Source: Roseomonas haemaphysalidis
GTDB lineage: Bacteria; Pseudomonadota; Alphaproteobacteria; Acetobacterales; Acetobacteraceae
NCBI RefSeq assembly: GCF_017355405.1
Contig: NZ_CP061177.1
Coordinates: forward strand, 496,001-560,000
DNA length: 64,000 nucleotides
Reading direction: 5' to 3'
Positions 42,954 to 52,498 of this stretch are shown here, piece by piece. The stretch's first letter is position 1, and each line of letters begins with the position of its first letter. The notes beneath the pieces are model-generated. The model did no database searches, was not told where the DNA came from, and worked only from the letters and a program-made list of their open reading frames with translations. Both the position numbers and the translations under genes were made by a program.

Positions 42954-43597
42954 GCCTGACGCTCCGCCACCTCGGTGATGGCCTCGATGATGTTGGAATA
43001 GGCACCGCAGCGGCAGATGTTGCCGCTCATCCGCTCGCGGATCTCGTCGGCCGTGACCTGCGGGGCGGCGTTGAGGTCGGCCGAGACATGGCTCGGCATA
43101 CCCGCCTTGATCTCGTCCAGCACCGCGACGGAGGAGCAGATCTGCCCCGGCGTGCAATAGCCGCACTGGTAGCCGTCATGCTTCACGAAGGCGGCCTGCA
43201 TGGGGTGCAGCTTGTCCGGCTGGCCCAGCCCCTCCACCGTGGTGATGCTGTCGCCCTGGTGCATCACGGCGAGCGACAGGCAGGCATTGATGCGGCGTCC
43301 ACCGGCGATCACGGTGCAGGCACCGCACTGGCCGTGGTCGCAGCCCTTCTTGCTGCCCGTCAGATGCAGGTGCTCGCGCAGCGCGTCCAGCAGCGTGGTG
43401 CGGTTGTCCAGCTCCAGGGTGCGGGACTCGCCGTTGATGGTCATGGAAACACGGGTCATGGCAGTTCTTTCGGAGTCGCCGCCGGCGGGAGCAGGCTGCG
43501 CCACGGCGAAACGCGGCAACGCGCCGATGGCGGCGGCGGCTCCACCCGCCGCCATCATGCCACGACGCGAAACGTCCAGCTCATCGTGGATCTTCAT
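42950..43597 (-). CDS. paoA: Periplasmic aldehyde oxidoreductase, [2Fe-2S] subunit
   Basis: A 215-residue iron-sulfur subunit. The N-terminus is a Tat signal with Arg11-Arg12 ([10 protein letters not shown]), which exports the folded complex. Two cluster sites are visible: [11 protein letters not shown] in the plant-type domain, and [10 protein letters not shown] with CRCG in the helical domain. It is first in the operon and diverges from the isochorismatase-family gene. Confidence 0.95.
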   Translation of the reverse strand: MKIHDELDVSRRGMMAAGGAAAAIGALPRFAVAQPAPAGGDSERTAMTRVSMTINGESRTLELDNRTTLLDALREHLHLTGSKKGCDHGQCGACTVIAGGRRINACLSLAVMHQGDSITTVEGLGQPDKLHPMQAAFVKHDGYQCGYCTPGQICSSVAVLDEIKAGMPSHVSADLNAAPQVTADEIRERMSGNICRCGAYSNIIEAITEVAERQA

Positions 43598-43921
43598 GCT
43601 GCTGAGTCCTTTTTGACGAAATCCCGCTCAGGCGACGTGAAACAGGGTCGAGTGCTGAACATCTTTTTCTGGTGGTGGTTTCGTGCCAGCGGCACCCGCT
43701 TCAAGTAACAGCGGGTCCAGCTTGGCCGTTTCTTGCTGCCGTGCTCGTTGTTCGGGCAAGTGAACGACGGATTTATTGCGAATGCTTTCGCAATACCCGG
43801 CGGCTTGCGTGGCGGGCGGCAAAGGCGGAACCTCGGCCACAGATCACCGGAGAACCGCTCGCCATGCGTCTTGTGCCCGCCCACCCGCCCCGCCACCCTT
43901 CCGCCGGGGGGCACTGAGGCG
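43598..43921. other. Divergent intergenic region, no gene
   Basis: 324 bases between paoA and the isochorismatase-family gene. No credible gene. It contains a perfect 22-bp palindrome (43774-43795) and should hold promoters in both directions. Confidence 0.6.
43774..43795. promoter_or_regulatory. Perfect palindrome TATTGCGAA-N4-TTCGCAATA
   Basis: Nine-base arms match exactly around a TGCT spacer. The site is AT-richer than its surroundings and lies between paoA (177 bp from its start) and the isochorismatase-family gene (127 bp). This is a strong operator candidate for an unlinked dimeric regulator, since no regulator gene is adjacent. Confidence 0.6.
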
Positions 43922-44599
43922 ATGGAACAGTCCGACATGACGGCGCGGCAGGTTTATGCCGCCCTGAAGGCCGGCCCGCAGCGCCGGCGCTTCGGCTTCG
44001 GCGACCGCGCGGCGCTGGTGAACGTGGACGTGCAATGCGCCTACACCCAGCCCGGCCAGTTCAACACGGCCTACGAAACCGACCCGCGGCAGATCGAGCA
44101 CATCAACGCCATGGCGGCGCTGTGCCGCGAGGCGGGGTTTCCGGTGGTGTGGACCTATGTCGCCTACCTGGACAGCGGCGAGGATTGCGGCGTCTGGGGC
44201 ACCCGGTCGGACACGCCGGATTCGCTGCAGAACATCAAGCACGGCTCGCCCCGCGCGGCGCTGGACCCGCGGTGCGAGGTGCGGCCTGCGGACGTGGTGA
44301 TGCACAAGCGCATGGCCTCGGCCTTTTTTGAAACCAGCCTCGGCTCGCTGCTGACCTTCCACAAGGTGGATACGGTGATCGTCACCGGTGGCTCCACCTC
44401 CGGCTGCGTGCGCGCGACAGTGGTGGATGGCCTGTCGCGCGGCTACCGCATGATCGTGCCGGAGGAAACCACGGCGGACCTGCATGAAAGCCCGCATTTC
44501 GCGAACCTCTACGACATGGCCGTGAAATACGCCGACGTGCTGCCGGTGGCCGAGGCGCTTCAGGCCCTGCCGCGCATGGCCGGCGCCGCCCGCTGGTGA
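43922..44599 (+). CDS. Isochorismatase-family amidohydrolase (N-carbamoylsarcosine amidase-like)
   Basis: A 225-residue cysteine hydrolase with the Asp-Lys-Cys triad: Asp36 (VNVDVQCAY), Lys129 (MHKRMASAF) and Cys162 (GGSTSGCVRATVVDG). The STSGCVRAT block resembles N-carbamoylsarcosine amidases, which remove the carbamoyl group to give sarcosine, CO2 and ammonia. That fits the ureide theme of the first half of the window. Related nicotinamidase-like or ureidoacrylate (RutB) activities are alternatives. An in-frame ATG at 43937 is also possible. Confidence 0.85.
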   Translation: MEQSDMTARQVYAALKAGPQRRRFGFGDRAALVNVDVQCAYTQPGQFNTAYETDPRQIEHINAMAALCREAGFPVVWTYVAYLDSGEDCGVWGTRSDTPDSLQNIKHGSPRAALDPRCEVRPADVVMHKRMASAFFETSLGSLLTFHKVDTVIVTGGSTSGCVRATVVDGLSRGYRMIVPEETTADLHESPHFANLYDMAVKYADVLPVAEALQALPRMAGAARW

Positions 44600-44670
44600 C
44601 CCCGCGCCGCCCCGCGCCGGCGGGGCGGCCTCTTGCACGCCACGAAAACCCCGCCTAGCCAGGGCGCATC

Positions 44671-45783
44671 ATGGACGCCCCCCGCCCGGTTTCCGCACCG
44701 ATCATCATCTTCAGCTTCGACCGACCGCACTACCTGCGGCGCTTTTGCGAATCGCTGCGCGCGCAGCAGGGCGTGACGCTGAACGAGCGCCGCATCTACC
44801 TGGTGCAGGACGGCGCCGTTTCCCCCCGCTCCGGCGTGCGCTACGCGGAGGACGCGGTGCTGGCAGCCTCCGTCGCCGCCTTCCGGGACGTGTTCCCGCG
44901 CGGGCAGGTGGTCCCCTCGCGCGACAACCTCGGCATCGCCTTCAACATCCGCCGCGGCGAAACCCTGGCCTTCGAGGCGCTGGACGCCGGGTGGGGCTAC
45001 TTCTTCGAGGACGACCTGGAGCTCGGCCCCGCCTACCTGCTGATGCTGGAACGCATCCACGACGCGGTGGCCGACCGCCCCGAGGTGTCCTACTTCGCCG
45101 CCTATGGCGAGCACCGCCGCCCCGCCGACCCGGCCGACCCGAAGTTCGTCTGGCTGGACCACCACTGGGGCTTCGCCCTGCGGCGGGAAGCCTGGGCACG
45201 CATCAGCGACTGGCTTGCCCCGTATTTCGCGATCCTGCGCCCGACGGATTACCAGCACCGCGACCACCTGGCCGTGTTCGATTTCCTGCGCCGGCAGGAG
45301 ATGGCGGTGTCCACCTCCTCGCAGGACGCGCTGAAGTCGGTGGCCTCGGCCATGCTGGGGATGGTGCGGGTGATGCCCGACATCGGCTTCGCCCGCTACA
45401 TCGGCGAGCGCGGCGCCTCCTTCAACCCGGAACGCTTCCGCGCACTGGGCTTCGACCGCGTGGTGCCGCTGGAGCGCACCGACATCGCCTTGCCGGCACT
45501 GGGGCGGGAGCGCGCGCAGCATTTGCTGGAGTCGCAGCAGGCCCATTACCGCCGCTTTCGCTCAGAGCAGTTCGAGCCGTTCCTAGAAAGCTATCGCCAG
45601 CGCCACTTCGCGCCCCGCCGGCTGCTGGAACGGCAGGACGTCGAGGGGTTGTACCGCCTGCTGCTGGACCGGCTGCCGGAAAGCGAGGCGGTCTTTGAGC
45701 AGAATGTCGGGCGGCGGGACCTGGCGGGGCTGCGGCGGGATATTCTGGGGAGTGCCGAGTACCGGGGGCGGAACACGGGCTGA
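44671..45783 (+). CDS. Glycosyltransferase, GT-A fold, with C-terminal DUF4214-like segment
   Basis: A 370-residue protein beginning with a nucleotide-sugar-binding start (PIIIFSFDRPHYLRRFCESL) and a FFEDDLEL motif near residue 112 that should bind metal and the sugar nucleotide. The last ~45 residues (GLYRLLLDRLPES...LRRDILGSAEYR) look like a DUF4214 repeat, often found in cell-surface glycan enzymes. No signal peptide or membrane span. It is a single gene, so the acceptor is unknown. Confidence 0.75.
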   Translation: MDAPRPVSAPIIIFSFDRPHYLRRFCESLRAQQGVTLNERRIYLVQDGAVSPRSGVRYAEDAVLAASVAAFRDVFPRGQVVPSRDNLGIAFNIRRGETLAFEALDAGWGYFFEDDLELGPAYLLMLERIHDAVADRPEVSYFAAYGEHRRPADPADPKFVWLDHHWGFALRREAWARISDWLAPYFAILRPTDYQHRDHLAVFDFLRRQEMAVSTSSQDALKSVASAMLGMVRVMPDIGFARYIGERGASFNPERFRALGFDRVVPLERTDIALPALGRERAQHLLESQQAHYRRFRSEQFEPFLESYRQRHFAPRRLLERQDVEGLYRLLLDRLPESEAVFEQNVGRRDLAGLRRDILGSAEYRGRNTG

Positions 45784-45789
45784 GGGCGC

Positions 45790-46041
45790 GGCCAAAGGAG
45801 GCTCCGCCTCCTCTGGACTCCGCCGCCGGGGTAGCTGAGCCACCCCGGACCCCGGCATCAGAAAGCTTTCGGACCAACAGCCCGAAGGGGCGCGACAGGG
45901 CGATTTTTAAAAGGCCACCCGCGCCGTGTTCTCCAGTCCCCGAGGGTCATCGACCCTCGGGGCGCAACGCACAACAGATGTCGGGGCCTGGGGTGGTTCA
46001 ACCACCCCAGCGGGGGTCCAGGGGGCCAGCGCCCCCTGGCC
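45790..46041. repeat. Palindromic intergenic element, family A copy 1
   Basis: A 252-bp element whose two ends are inverted copies: GGCCAAAGGAGG... on the left and ...CCCCTGGCC on the right, each with nested hairpins. Inside it has GTCATCGACCC flanked by CCGAGGG/CCCTCGG and GGGGTGG-loop-CCACCCC. A second copy with the same order of parts is at 56819-57061. It lies between the convergent glycosyltransferase and hemW genes. Confidence 0.7.
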
Positions 46042-46054
46042 ACGCCCGCCAGGA

Positions 46055-47227
46055 TCAGCGCAACAGCACCGGCAGCATAGCGTCCAGCCGCAGCCGCCCT
46101 TCCCAGGTTGCCGCCAGCCGGCCGTTGGGGAGCCATTGCAGGTACTCCTCGTCCAGGCAGGCGGACAGCATGGTGGGGTTCACGGCCTCGGCCAGGGACA
46201 GGCCGGTGCGAACCCGCAGCCGGTCGGGGTCGATGCCTTCGGACAGGCGCAGCCCCATCAGCATCGCCTCGCGCGCGCGGTCGCGCGAAGACAGGGTTTC
46301 CTCGGCGGTGACGGCGTGGCCATCGGCTTCCACGCGGGCCAGCCAGGCCTCGGGGCCGCGATGGCGGCGGGCGGCGTGCAGCTCGCCGCCCAGCATCAGC
46401 CGCTGATGCGCCCCGGCGCCGATGCCGATGTAGTCGCCATACCGCCAGTAGGCGAGGTTGTGGCGGCTTTCCGCTCCCGGCTTGGCGTAGTTCGACACCT
46501 CGTAGGGGGCGAGGCCGAAGCGGGCCGCTTCCTCGCCCGTGGCGAAGTACAGCTCGGCGGCGGCATCGTCTTCCGGCAGCGCGAAGGCGCCGCGGGCATG
46601 TTCCGTGGCGAAGCGCGTGCCGGGTTCGATGGTGAGCTGGTACAGAGAAAGGTGGTCGGCGGCCAGAGCCAGGGCCTGCCGCAGCTCGGCGCGCCAGTCT
46701 TCCAGGCGCTGACCCGGGCGGGCGTAGATCAGGTCGAAGGACAGGCGGGGAAACAAACCACGCGCGGCTTCCAGCGCCGCGATGGCCTGGCCGGCATCGT
46801 GCTTGCGGCCCAGGAAGGCGAGCTGGGTGTTGTCCAGCGCCTGCACGCCGAGGCTGGCGCGGTTGACGCCGGCGGCGCGGAACTCGGCCAGCTTGGCAGC
46901 TTCCACGCTGGTGGGGTTGGCTTCCAGCGTGATCTCGATGTCGGGCGTGGGGTCGAACAGCCGGCAGGCATCGGCGATGACGTCCGCGACCACCTGGGGC
47001 GGCATCAGGCTGGGGGTGCCGCCGCCAAAGAAGATGGAAGCCAATGGGCGGCGGGCGGCGGGGTTGTCGGTCTGCAGCCGCGCGGCTTCCCGCGCCAGCT
47101 CGGCCTGCAGGGCACGGCCGAAGCGGGCAGCGTCGACGCTGTCGCGCACATGGCTGTTGAAGTCGCAATACGGGCACTTGGCGGCGCAGAAGGGCCAGTG
47201 CACGTAAAGGGCAAGCGGTTCGGTCAT
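46055..47227 (-). CDS. hemW: HemW-type radical SAM protein (oxygen-independent coproporphyrinogen oxidase-like)
   Basis: A 390-residue radical SAM protein with Cys14, Cys18 and Cys21 in CAAKCPYCDF, GGGTPSLM, and the HemN-family C-terminal domain. HemW proteins carry and insert heme; the fourth Cys of true HemN (CxxxCxxCxC) is absent here, supporting HemW. Usual rdgB/rph neighbours were not seen. Its 3' end abuts a palindromic element. Confidence 0.92.
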   Translation of the reverse strand: MTEPLALYVHWPFCAAKCPYCDFNSHVRDSVDAARFGRALQAELAREAARLQTDNPAARRPLASIFFGGGTPSLMPPQVVADVIADACRLFDPTPDIEITLEANPTSVEAAKLAEFRAAGVNRASLGVQALDNTQLAFLGRKHDAGQAIAALEAARGLFPRLSFDLIYARPGQRLEDWRAELRQALALAADHLSLYQLTIEPGTRFATEHARGAFALPEDDAAAELYFATGEEAARFGLAPYEVSNYAKPGAESRHNLAYWRYGDYIGIGAGAHQRLMLGGELHAARRHRGPEAWLARVEADGHAVTAEETLSSRDRAREAMLMGLRLSEGIDPDRLRVRTGLSLAEAVNPTMLSACLDEEYLQWLPNGRLAATWEGRLRLDAMLPVLLR

Positions 47228-47276
47228 GATGCGCGGGGGTATGCGCCCGCACCCCCGCGGCGTCGAGTCGCGCCGC

Positions 47277-47738
47277 TCAGTCGGTGGGGGCGAGGCTCTT
47301 GATCAACTCGAACACGCGCTTGCGCACCGAAGGCTCGTTGATGCGGTAATAGGCCCGCACCAATTCCAGCGTTTCGCGCTTGTGCAGGGTGTCATCCTCG
47401 AACCCCTCCTGCTGCTCCGCGAAGCCGCCCATGCGGGCGCGCATCATGCTGTTGCCGCCGCCGCTGGCATTCGGCATGCCGGGCATGTCGTCGAAAAAGA
47501 AGCCGATTGGAACGTCCAGCACGCGGGACAGGTCGAACAGCCGGCTGGCGCCGATGCGGTTGACGCCACGCTCGTATTTTTGGACCTGCTGAAAGGTCAG
47601 GCCCAAGGCCTCGCCCAGCTTTTCCTGGCTGAGGCCAAGCAGCGTGCGCCGCAGCCGCACCCGGCTGCCGACATGCGTGTCGATCGGGCTGGGACGGTGC
47701 TCCTTGTCCGCCGTGGCGGCAGGCTCGGCGTTGGCCAT
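47277..47738 (-). CDS. XRE-family transcriptional regulator
   Basis: A 153-residue protein with a Cro/CI-type HTH at residues 20-80 (VGSRVRLRRTLLGLSQEKLGEALGL, FQQVQKYERGVNRIGASRL) and a C-terminal tail with LELVRAYYRI and RKRVFELIKSL. Alphaproteobacteria often have such a regulator directly after lnt, as here. Its own promoter probably lies in the AT-rich 97-base gap (AATAGTAATAGTC on the minus strand). Targets are unknown. Confidence 0.88.
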   Translation of the reverse strand: MANAEPAATADKEHRPSPIDTHVGSRVRLRRTLLGLSQEKLGEALGLTFQQVQKYERGVNRIGASRLFDLSRVLDVPIGFFFDDMPGMPNASGGGNSMMRARMGGFAEQQEGFEDDTLHKRETLELVRAYYRINEPSVRKRVFELIKSLAPTD

Positions 47739-47835
47739 GGAACTGAACTCCGGGGGCGAGACATCGTGGCAGGGGCGGACGCGCCCCGATCATCCCTAAC
47801 AGACTATTACTATTTAGGGTTGCGCCGGCCCAGCG

Positions 47836-49389
47836 TCAACTCTTTCGAGAATTCCAGAAAATAATACGTTGTGTCGAACCATTTGCGCGCAACGGCATTG
47901 CGCCGGCCAGTGCGGCCGCCGCCAGAACCCCGGCGATCCAGGCGCCGAAGCGGGAATACGGAGTCGGCGGCAGCGCGCCGGGCAGCGGCGCCAACACGCT
48001 GCCGGTTTCGCCCAGCCCGATCCGCGCTGCAACCGCACCGTGTGCGTCGATCACCGCCGACACGCCGGTTTGTGCCGCCCGCGCCAGAGGCAGGCCTTCC
48101 TCCACCGCGCGCAGCCGGGCGGCAGCCAGGTGCTGAAAGGGCCCGGCCGACCAGCCGAACCAGGCATCGTTGGTGATGTTCAACAGCCAGGCCGGGCGCG
48201 ATGCCGGCACCACCGCGCCGGGAAAGATCACTTCGTAGCAGATCAGCGGACTGAAGGCCGGCAGCCCGGGCACCGTCATCGCCACCGCGCCGGGCCCCGA
48301 CGAGAAGTCCAGGCCACCCTGCACCACCCGGATCGGGATCAGCCCCCGCAGCGGCATGTATTCACCGAACGGCACCAGATGCGTCTTGTCGTAGAAGCCC
48401 AGCAGCGTGCCGCCGGGCCCGACGGCGGACAGGCTGTTGAACACCCGCTCCGGCCGGCCGTCCGCCCCCCAGTCCGCCCGCACGGAACCGGCCAGCAGAA
48501 CGCCGCCCGGCGGCAGCGATTCGGCGGCGTAGCGGCGGGCATCGGGGTCGTTGGGCAGCAGAAAGGGGCTGGCGGTTTCCGGCCAGATCACCGCCAGCGG
48601 CACGCCGGCCGGCGCGCGCGCCACGCCATCGCGCGTCAGGTCCAGATAGCGGCGGAAGATCGGCCAGCGCTGGTCCTCACGCCACTTGGCTTCCTGCTGG
48701 ATGTTGCCCTGCACCAGCAGCAGGTTGACCCCCGGCGCCGCGGGCAGCGGCTGGTTCAGCCGCCAGGCGCCCGCCCCGGCCGCCAGCAGCAGCACCCCGG
48801 CGCCGGCCGCCACCGCCCGCCGCTCCAGCGCCGGTAGCCCGGCCAGCAGCACGGTGGCCAGCGACAGTCCGAAGGTGCCGACCAGCGCCGCGCCTTGCAG
48901 GGGCAAGGGGTGAAACGCCCAGACGCTGCCCATCAGGTTCCACGAAAAACCGGTGAACAGCACGCCGCGCAGCATCTCCGCCAGGGTCCAGGCCCCGGCC
49001 AGGGCCAGCCAGCGCCGCCACCCCGGCGGCGCCCGCCAAGCGACCACCGCCACCGCCGCGACATACAGCGCCAGCGGCAGCGCCAGACCCGGCACCGCCA
49101 CCGGCACCAGCCAGCCCCAGCGCCACGGGTCGGTCAGCAGCGCATGGCTGATCCAGTACAGCCCGACGATGTGGTGCCCCATGCCCCAGGCGAAGCCCAG
49201 CATCCCCGCCCGCTTCCAGCTGCCTGCCCCGTCCAGCAGCGCCAGCAGGCCGGGCACGGCCAGCAGCAGCACCGGCACCGCGTGCAGCGGCGGCAAGGCC
49301 AGCGCCGCCAGCGCGCCCAGCCCCAGGGCCGCGAGCAGCGCGCGGCGGCCGGACAGGTGGCGCAAGCCAGAAAGCAGGGCGATGGTCAC
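47836..49389 (-). CDS. lnt: Apolipoprotein N-acyltransferase
   Basis: A 517-residue inner-membrane enzyme adding the third acyl chain to lipoproteins. About seven hydrophobic segments at the N-terminus and one near the end flank a nitrilase-fold domain. The Glu-Lys-Cys triad is visible in IWPETASPF, FYDKTHLVPFGEY and ICYEVIFP. It lies upstream of the XRE gene on the same strand. Confidence 0.95.
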   Translation of the reverse strand: MTIALLSGLRHLSGRRALLAALGLGALAALALPPLHAVPVLLLAVPGLLALLDGAGSWKRAGMLGFAWGMGHHIVGLYWISHALLTDPWRWGWLVPVAVPGLALPLALYVAAVAVVAWRAPPGWRRWLALAGAWTLAEMLRGVLFTGFSWNLMGSVWAFHPLPLQGAALVGTFGLSLATVLLAGLPALERRAVAAGAGVLLLAAGAGAWRLNQPLPAAPGVNLLLVQGNIQQEAKWREDQRWPIFRRYLDLTRDGVARAPAGVPLAVIWPETASPFLLPNDPDARRYAAESLPPGGVLLAGSVRADWGADGRPERVFNSLSAVGPGGTLLGFYDKTHLVPFGEYMPLRGLIPIRVVQGGLDFSSGPGAVAMTVPGLPAFSPLICYEVIFPGAVVPASRPAWLLNITNDAWFGWSAGPFQHLAAARLRAVEEGLPLARAAQTGVSAVIDAHGAVAARIGLGETGSVLAPLPGALPPTPYSRFGAWIAGVLAAAALAGAMPLRANGSTQRIIFWNSRKS

Positions 49390-49556
49390 GGGGCGCGGTG
49401 CTCCGGCACGGGTTGTCGGGTGCCTTAGTGAAGGCCGGGGCGCCGAGGGGCAAGGCGGGGGTTCGCACCGGTGGCACTTCAGGGGAGCGATGCCCCCTCA
49501 AACTCCCTTGCAGGAAGGTTGAAGCCCCCCGCATCCCCATGCGGCGGGGCGGTGCC

Positions 49557-50174
49557 TCAGGCCGGGCGGCGTGCCTTGAGCGCGGCGGCCAAAGTGCCAT
49601 CGTCCATCACGTCCAGCGCACCGCCCATGGGCACGCCCTGCGCCAGACGGGTGACCGACACATTGGAACTCCGCAGCCGGTCATGCAGGTAATGCGCGGT
49701 GGTGGCGCCATCCACGGTGGCCGGCAGCGCCAGGATCACTTCATGGATCCCGCCGCCCGCCACGCGGGACAGCAGCGCATCCACCGCCAGATCCTCGGGC
49801 CCGACGCCGGACAGGGCGGACAGCACCCCGCCCAGCACATGGTACAGCCCGCGATGCACGCGGGCGCGTTCCAGCGCCCACAGGTCCGCCACGCCTTCCA
49901 CCACGCACACCATTTCCTGGTCGCGGTTGGGATCGGTGCAGATGCGGCAGGGGTTGCGGGTGTCCAGATTGCCGCAAACGCGGCAGGGCGTGACGGCCTC
50001 GGCCGTGCTGCGCATGGCATCCGCCAGCGGCAGCATCAGCCCGGCCGGGTCACGCAGCAGCTTCAGCGCGGCACGGCGGGCACTGCGGCGTCCCATGCCG
50101 GGCAGCTTGGCCAGCAGCACGATCAGCCGGTCCACCTGATCGGTGGCATTGTCGCCGTGATCAGGTGGGATCAC
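49557..50174 (-). CDS. recR: Recombination protein RecR
   Basis: A 205-residue DNA-repair protein that works with RecF and RecO. It has the N-terminal helix-hairpin-helix (LLAKLPGMGRRSARRAALKLL), a four-Cys zinc finger (CRVCGNLDTRNPCRIC) and a Toprim domain (CVVEGVADLWALE). The GTG at 50174 has GAGG 6-7 bp upstream and fits family starts; an ATG at 50219 lies inside ybaB and would add an unconserved leader. It is last in dnaX-ybaB-recR. Confidence 0.94.
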   Translation of the reverse strand: MIPPDHGDNATDQVDRLIVLLAKLPGMGRRSARRAALKLLRDPAGLMLPLADAMRSTAEAVTPCRVCGNLDTRNPCRICTDPNRDQEMVCVVEGVADLWALERARVHRGLYHVLGGVLSALSGVGPEDLAVDALLSRVAGGGIHEVILALPATVDGATTAHYLHDRLRSSNVSVTRLAQGVPMGGALDVMDDGTLAAALKARRPA

Positions 50175-50181
50175 CGGCGCC

Positions 50182-50526
50182 TCAGAACGGCAGCTTGAAG
50201 CCGCCGGGCAGGCCGCCACCCATGCCGGGGATGTTCAGCCCGGCGGTGGCCTTCTGCATCTCCTCGGCCATCATCGCTTCCACCTTGGCGCGGGCATCGG
50301 CGTGGGCAGCCAGCACCAGATCCTCCAGCACCTCGGTTTCGGCGGGGTCGACCAGCGAGGGGTCCACCGTGAGCTTCTTCATGTCGCCCTTGCCGGTCAG
50401 CGTCACCTTCACCATGCCGCCACCGGCCGCGCCTTCCACCAGCGTGGCTTCCAGCCGGGCCTGCATCTCCTGCATCTTGGACTGCATCTGCTGGGCCTGC
50501 TTCATCATGCCGGCGAGGTTCTTCAT
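50182..50526 (-). CDS. YbaB/EbfC-family nucleoid-associated protein
   Basis: A 114-residue DNA-binding protein with the family pattern [39 protein letters not shown] and a C-terminal glycine-rich tail ([18 protein letters not shown]). It binds DNA as a dimer with pincer-like helices. The dnaX-ybaB-recR order is widely conserved. Confidence 0.94.
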   Translation of the reverse strand: MKNLAGMMKQAQQMQSKMQEMQARLEATLVEGAAGGGMVKVTLTGKGDMKKLTVDPSLVDPAETEVLEDLVLAAHADARAKVEAMMAEEMQKATAGLNIPGMGGGLPGGFKLPF

Positions 50527-50544
50527 GGCTGCTCCTGCAGAGGT

Positions 50545-52413
50545 CTAAAGGTCGTCGAGGTCGATGGACATGGCGTCCGGCGGGGCGAAGTCAGGACCCA
50601 TATCGGCGTCCACCTCCGGAAGGTCCAGGGGGGCCAGGCCGTAATCGTCCAGGCTGTCGTCGCGCACCTCGCCCACCTGGGCGCCGGGAAAGGCCAGCAG
50701 CACGGCCTGCACCAGCGGGTGGGCGCTGGCCACCGCCAGCCGCTCGCCGGCGGCGTGGCGCCCCTGCTCGGCCAGCGTCGGCTCCCCTTCCGCGTTGGTC
50801 AGGGTGATGGTCCAGCGGCTGCCGGTCATCTCCTGCAGAAAGGCGGTGAGCTGGCCGGCGAAGTCGCGCGGCGCATGCGGGTTGGGGCGGATCTCGATGC
50901 GGCCGGGGGCGAAGGCGACCAGGTGCACGCTGTGCAGCAGGTGGGCATGCAGCATCGGCTCGACGCCCGAGGCCAGCGCCGCCACCTCGCGGAAGGCACG
51001 GGGCTGGGGGGCATAGGCGGGGGCGGGCTCGGCCAGGACGGACGCCCCGTTGGCCACGGCACGGGCGCCACCGCCGGGGTCGCCCTGGGGGGCGGCGGGC
51101 GGCAGCGACGGCAGCGGGCCGCCTTCCGTCAGCCGCTTCACCAGGTCGCCCGGGGTTGGCATGTCGGCCAGGTGGGCCAGGCGGATCAGCACCATCTCCG
51201 CCGCCGCGCGGCGGTCCGGTGCCTCGGCCACCTCCGTGATGCCCTTGAGCAGCACCTGCCACGCGCGGCCCAGCACGGGAATGGACAGGCTGGACGCCAG
51301 CGCCACGCCGCGCACCCGCTCGTTTTCCGGGATGGCAGGGTCCTGCCGCAGCGCGGGCACGGCGCGCAAGCGGGTCAGGGTATGGGTCATCTCCAGCAGG
51401 TCGGCCAGGATGACGCCGGCATCGGCGCCGCGCTCGTGCCCGTGGTCCATGGTGGCCAGCACGGCGGCGATGTCGCCCTTGAAGACGCCTTCCAGCAGGT
51501 CCAGCAGCAGGCCGCGGTCGGCCAGCCCCAGCATGTCGCGCACCATGCCGGCCTGGATGCCGCCCGAAGCCCCCGCCGCCTGGGCGATCGCCTGGTCCAG
51601 CAGCGACAGGCCGTCGCGCACCGAGCCATCGGCGGCACGGGCGATCATGGCGATGGCTTCCTCGCTGGCCGCCACGTGCTCCTCCGCCGCCAGCCGGGCG
51701 AAGTGGGCGCGCAACACGTCCTGCGGCACGCGCCTGAGGTCGAAGCGCTGGCAGCGCGACAGGATGGTGGCCGGCACCTTGCGGATTTCCGTCGTGGCGA
51801 AGATGAACTTCACCTGCGGCGGCGGCTCCTCCAGTGTCTTCAGCAACGCGTTGAAGGCCGCCGTCGACAGCATGTGTACTTCGTCGAGGATATAGACCTT
51901 GAAGCGGGCGCGGGCCGGGCGGTACCGCACGGCCTCGCGCAGTTCGCGGATGTTGTCGACCCCGTTGTTCGAGGCGGCGTCCAGCTCCAGCACGTCCGGG
52001 TGGCGGTCGGCCAGGATGGCGGTGCATTCGGCGCACACGCCGCAGGGCGTGGCGGTGGGGCCGCCCTGGCCGTCCGGCCCGATGCAGTTCAGCGCGCGGG
52101 CGATGATGCGCGCCGTGGTGGTTTTGCCCACGCCGCGCACGCCGGTGAGCATGAAGGCATGCGCCACGCGGTTCTGCGCGAAGGCATTGCGCAGGGTGCG
52201 CACCAGCGCATCCTGCCCCACCAGCTCGTCAAAGGTCTGCGGCCGGTACTTGCGGGCCAGCACGCGGTAGGGGGTGGCGTCCGGCGCGGCGGCGGGCGCG
52301 GGCGCGGCCTCGCCGAACAGGCCGGGGCCCTCCGGCGGGGGCGGCGCCTCGCCGAACAGGCCAGGGCCGTCGGGCGGCGGCAGGTCGTCTTCGGGGGACA
52401 GGTCGTCGGACAT
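50545..52413 (-). CDS. dnaX: DNA polymerase III subunit gamma/tau
   Basis: A 622-residue clamp-loader subunit. Walker A is GVRGVGKTT, with a zinc site (CGVCAECTAI), DEVHMLS, sensor FATTEIRKVP and SRCQRFDLR. The N-terminus has an extra 40 residues before ARKYRPQTFDELVG, with two near-identical 12-residue units (residues 12-23 and 25-36, PPPDGPGLFGEA and PPPEGPGLFGEA). The C-terminal third is the tau part. No slippery heptamer for programmed frameshifting was noticed. Confidence 0.96.
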   Translation of the reverse strand: MSDDLSPEDDLPPPDGPGLFGEAPPPPEGPGLFGEAAPAPAAAPDATPYRVLARKYRPQTFDELVGQDALVRTLRNAFAQNRVAHAFMLTGVRGVGKTTTARIIARALNCIGPDGQGGPTATPCGVCAECTAILADRHPDVLELDAASNNGVDNIRELREAVRYRPARARFKVYILDEVHMLSTAAFNALLKTLEEPPPQVKFIFATTEIRKVPATILSRCQRFDLRRVPQDVLRAHFARLAAEEHVAASEEAIAMIARAADGSVRDGLSLLDQAIAQAAGASGGIQAGMVRDMLGLADRGLLLDLLEGVFKGDIAAVLATMDHGHERGADAGVILADLLEMTHTLTRLRAVPALRQDPAIPENERVRGVALASSLSIPVLGRAWQVLLKGITEVAEAPDRRAAAEMVLIRLAHLADMPTPGDLVKRLTEGGPLPSLPPAAPQGDPGGGARAVANGASVLAEPAPAYAPQPRAFREVAALASGVEPMLHAHLLHSVHLVAFAPGRIEIRPNPHAPRDFAGQLTAFLQEMTGSRWTITLTNAEGEPTLAEQGRHAAGERLAVASAHPLVQAVLLAFPGAQVGEVRDDSLDDYGLAPLDLPEVDADMGPDFAPPDAMSIDLDDL

Positions 52414-52498
52414 GGGGCGCGCCGGGCTCCGTCAGGGGGGCCGCGACGGGCCGGAAGAACCCGGCCGCGACCAGAAGCGCGCAAGGCCGGGTGGCGGT

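Noticed and set aside
46055..47227. True oxygen-independent coproporphyrinogen oxidase (HemN)
   Set aside because: The cluster motif is CxxxCxxC without the extra Cys of HemN, and length fits HemW.
50545..52413. Programmed frameshift site in dnaX producing a gamma form
   Set aside because: No A-rich slippery heptamer was seen in this GC-rich gene.
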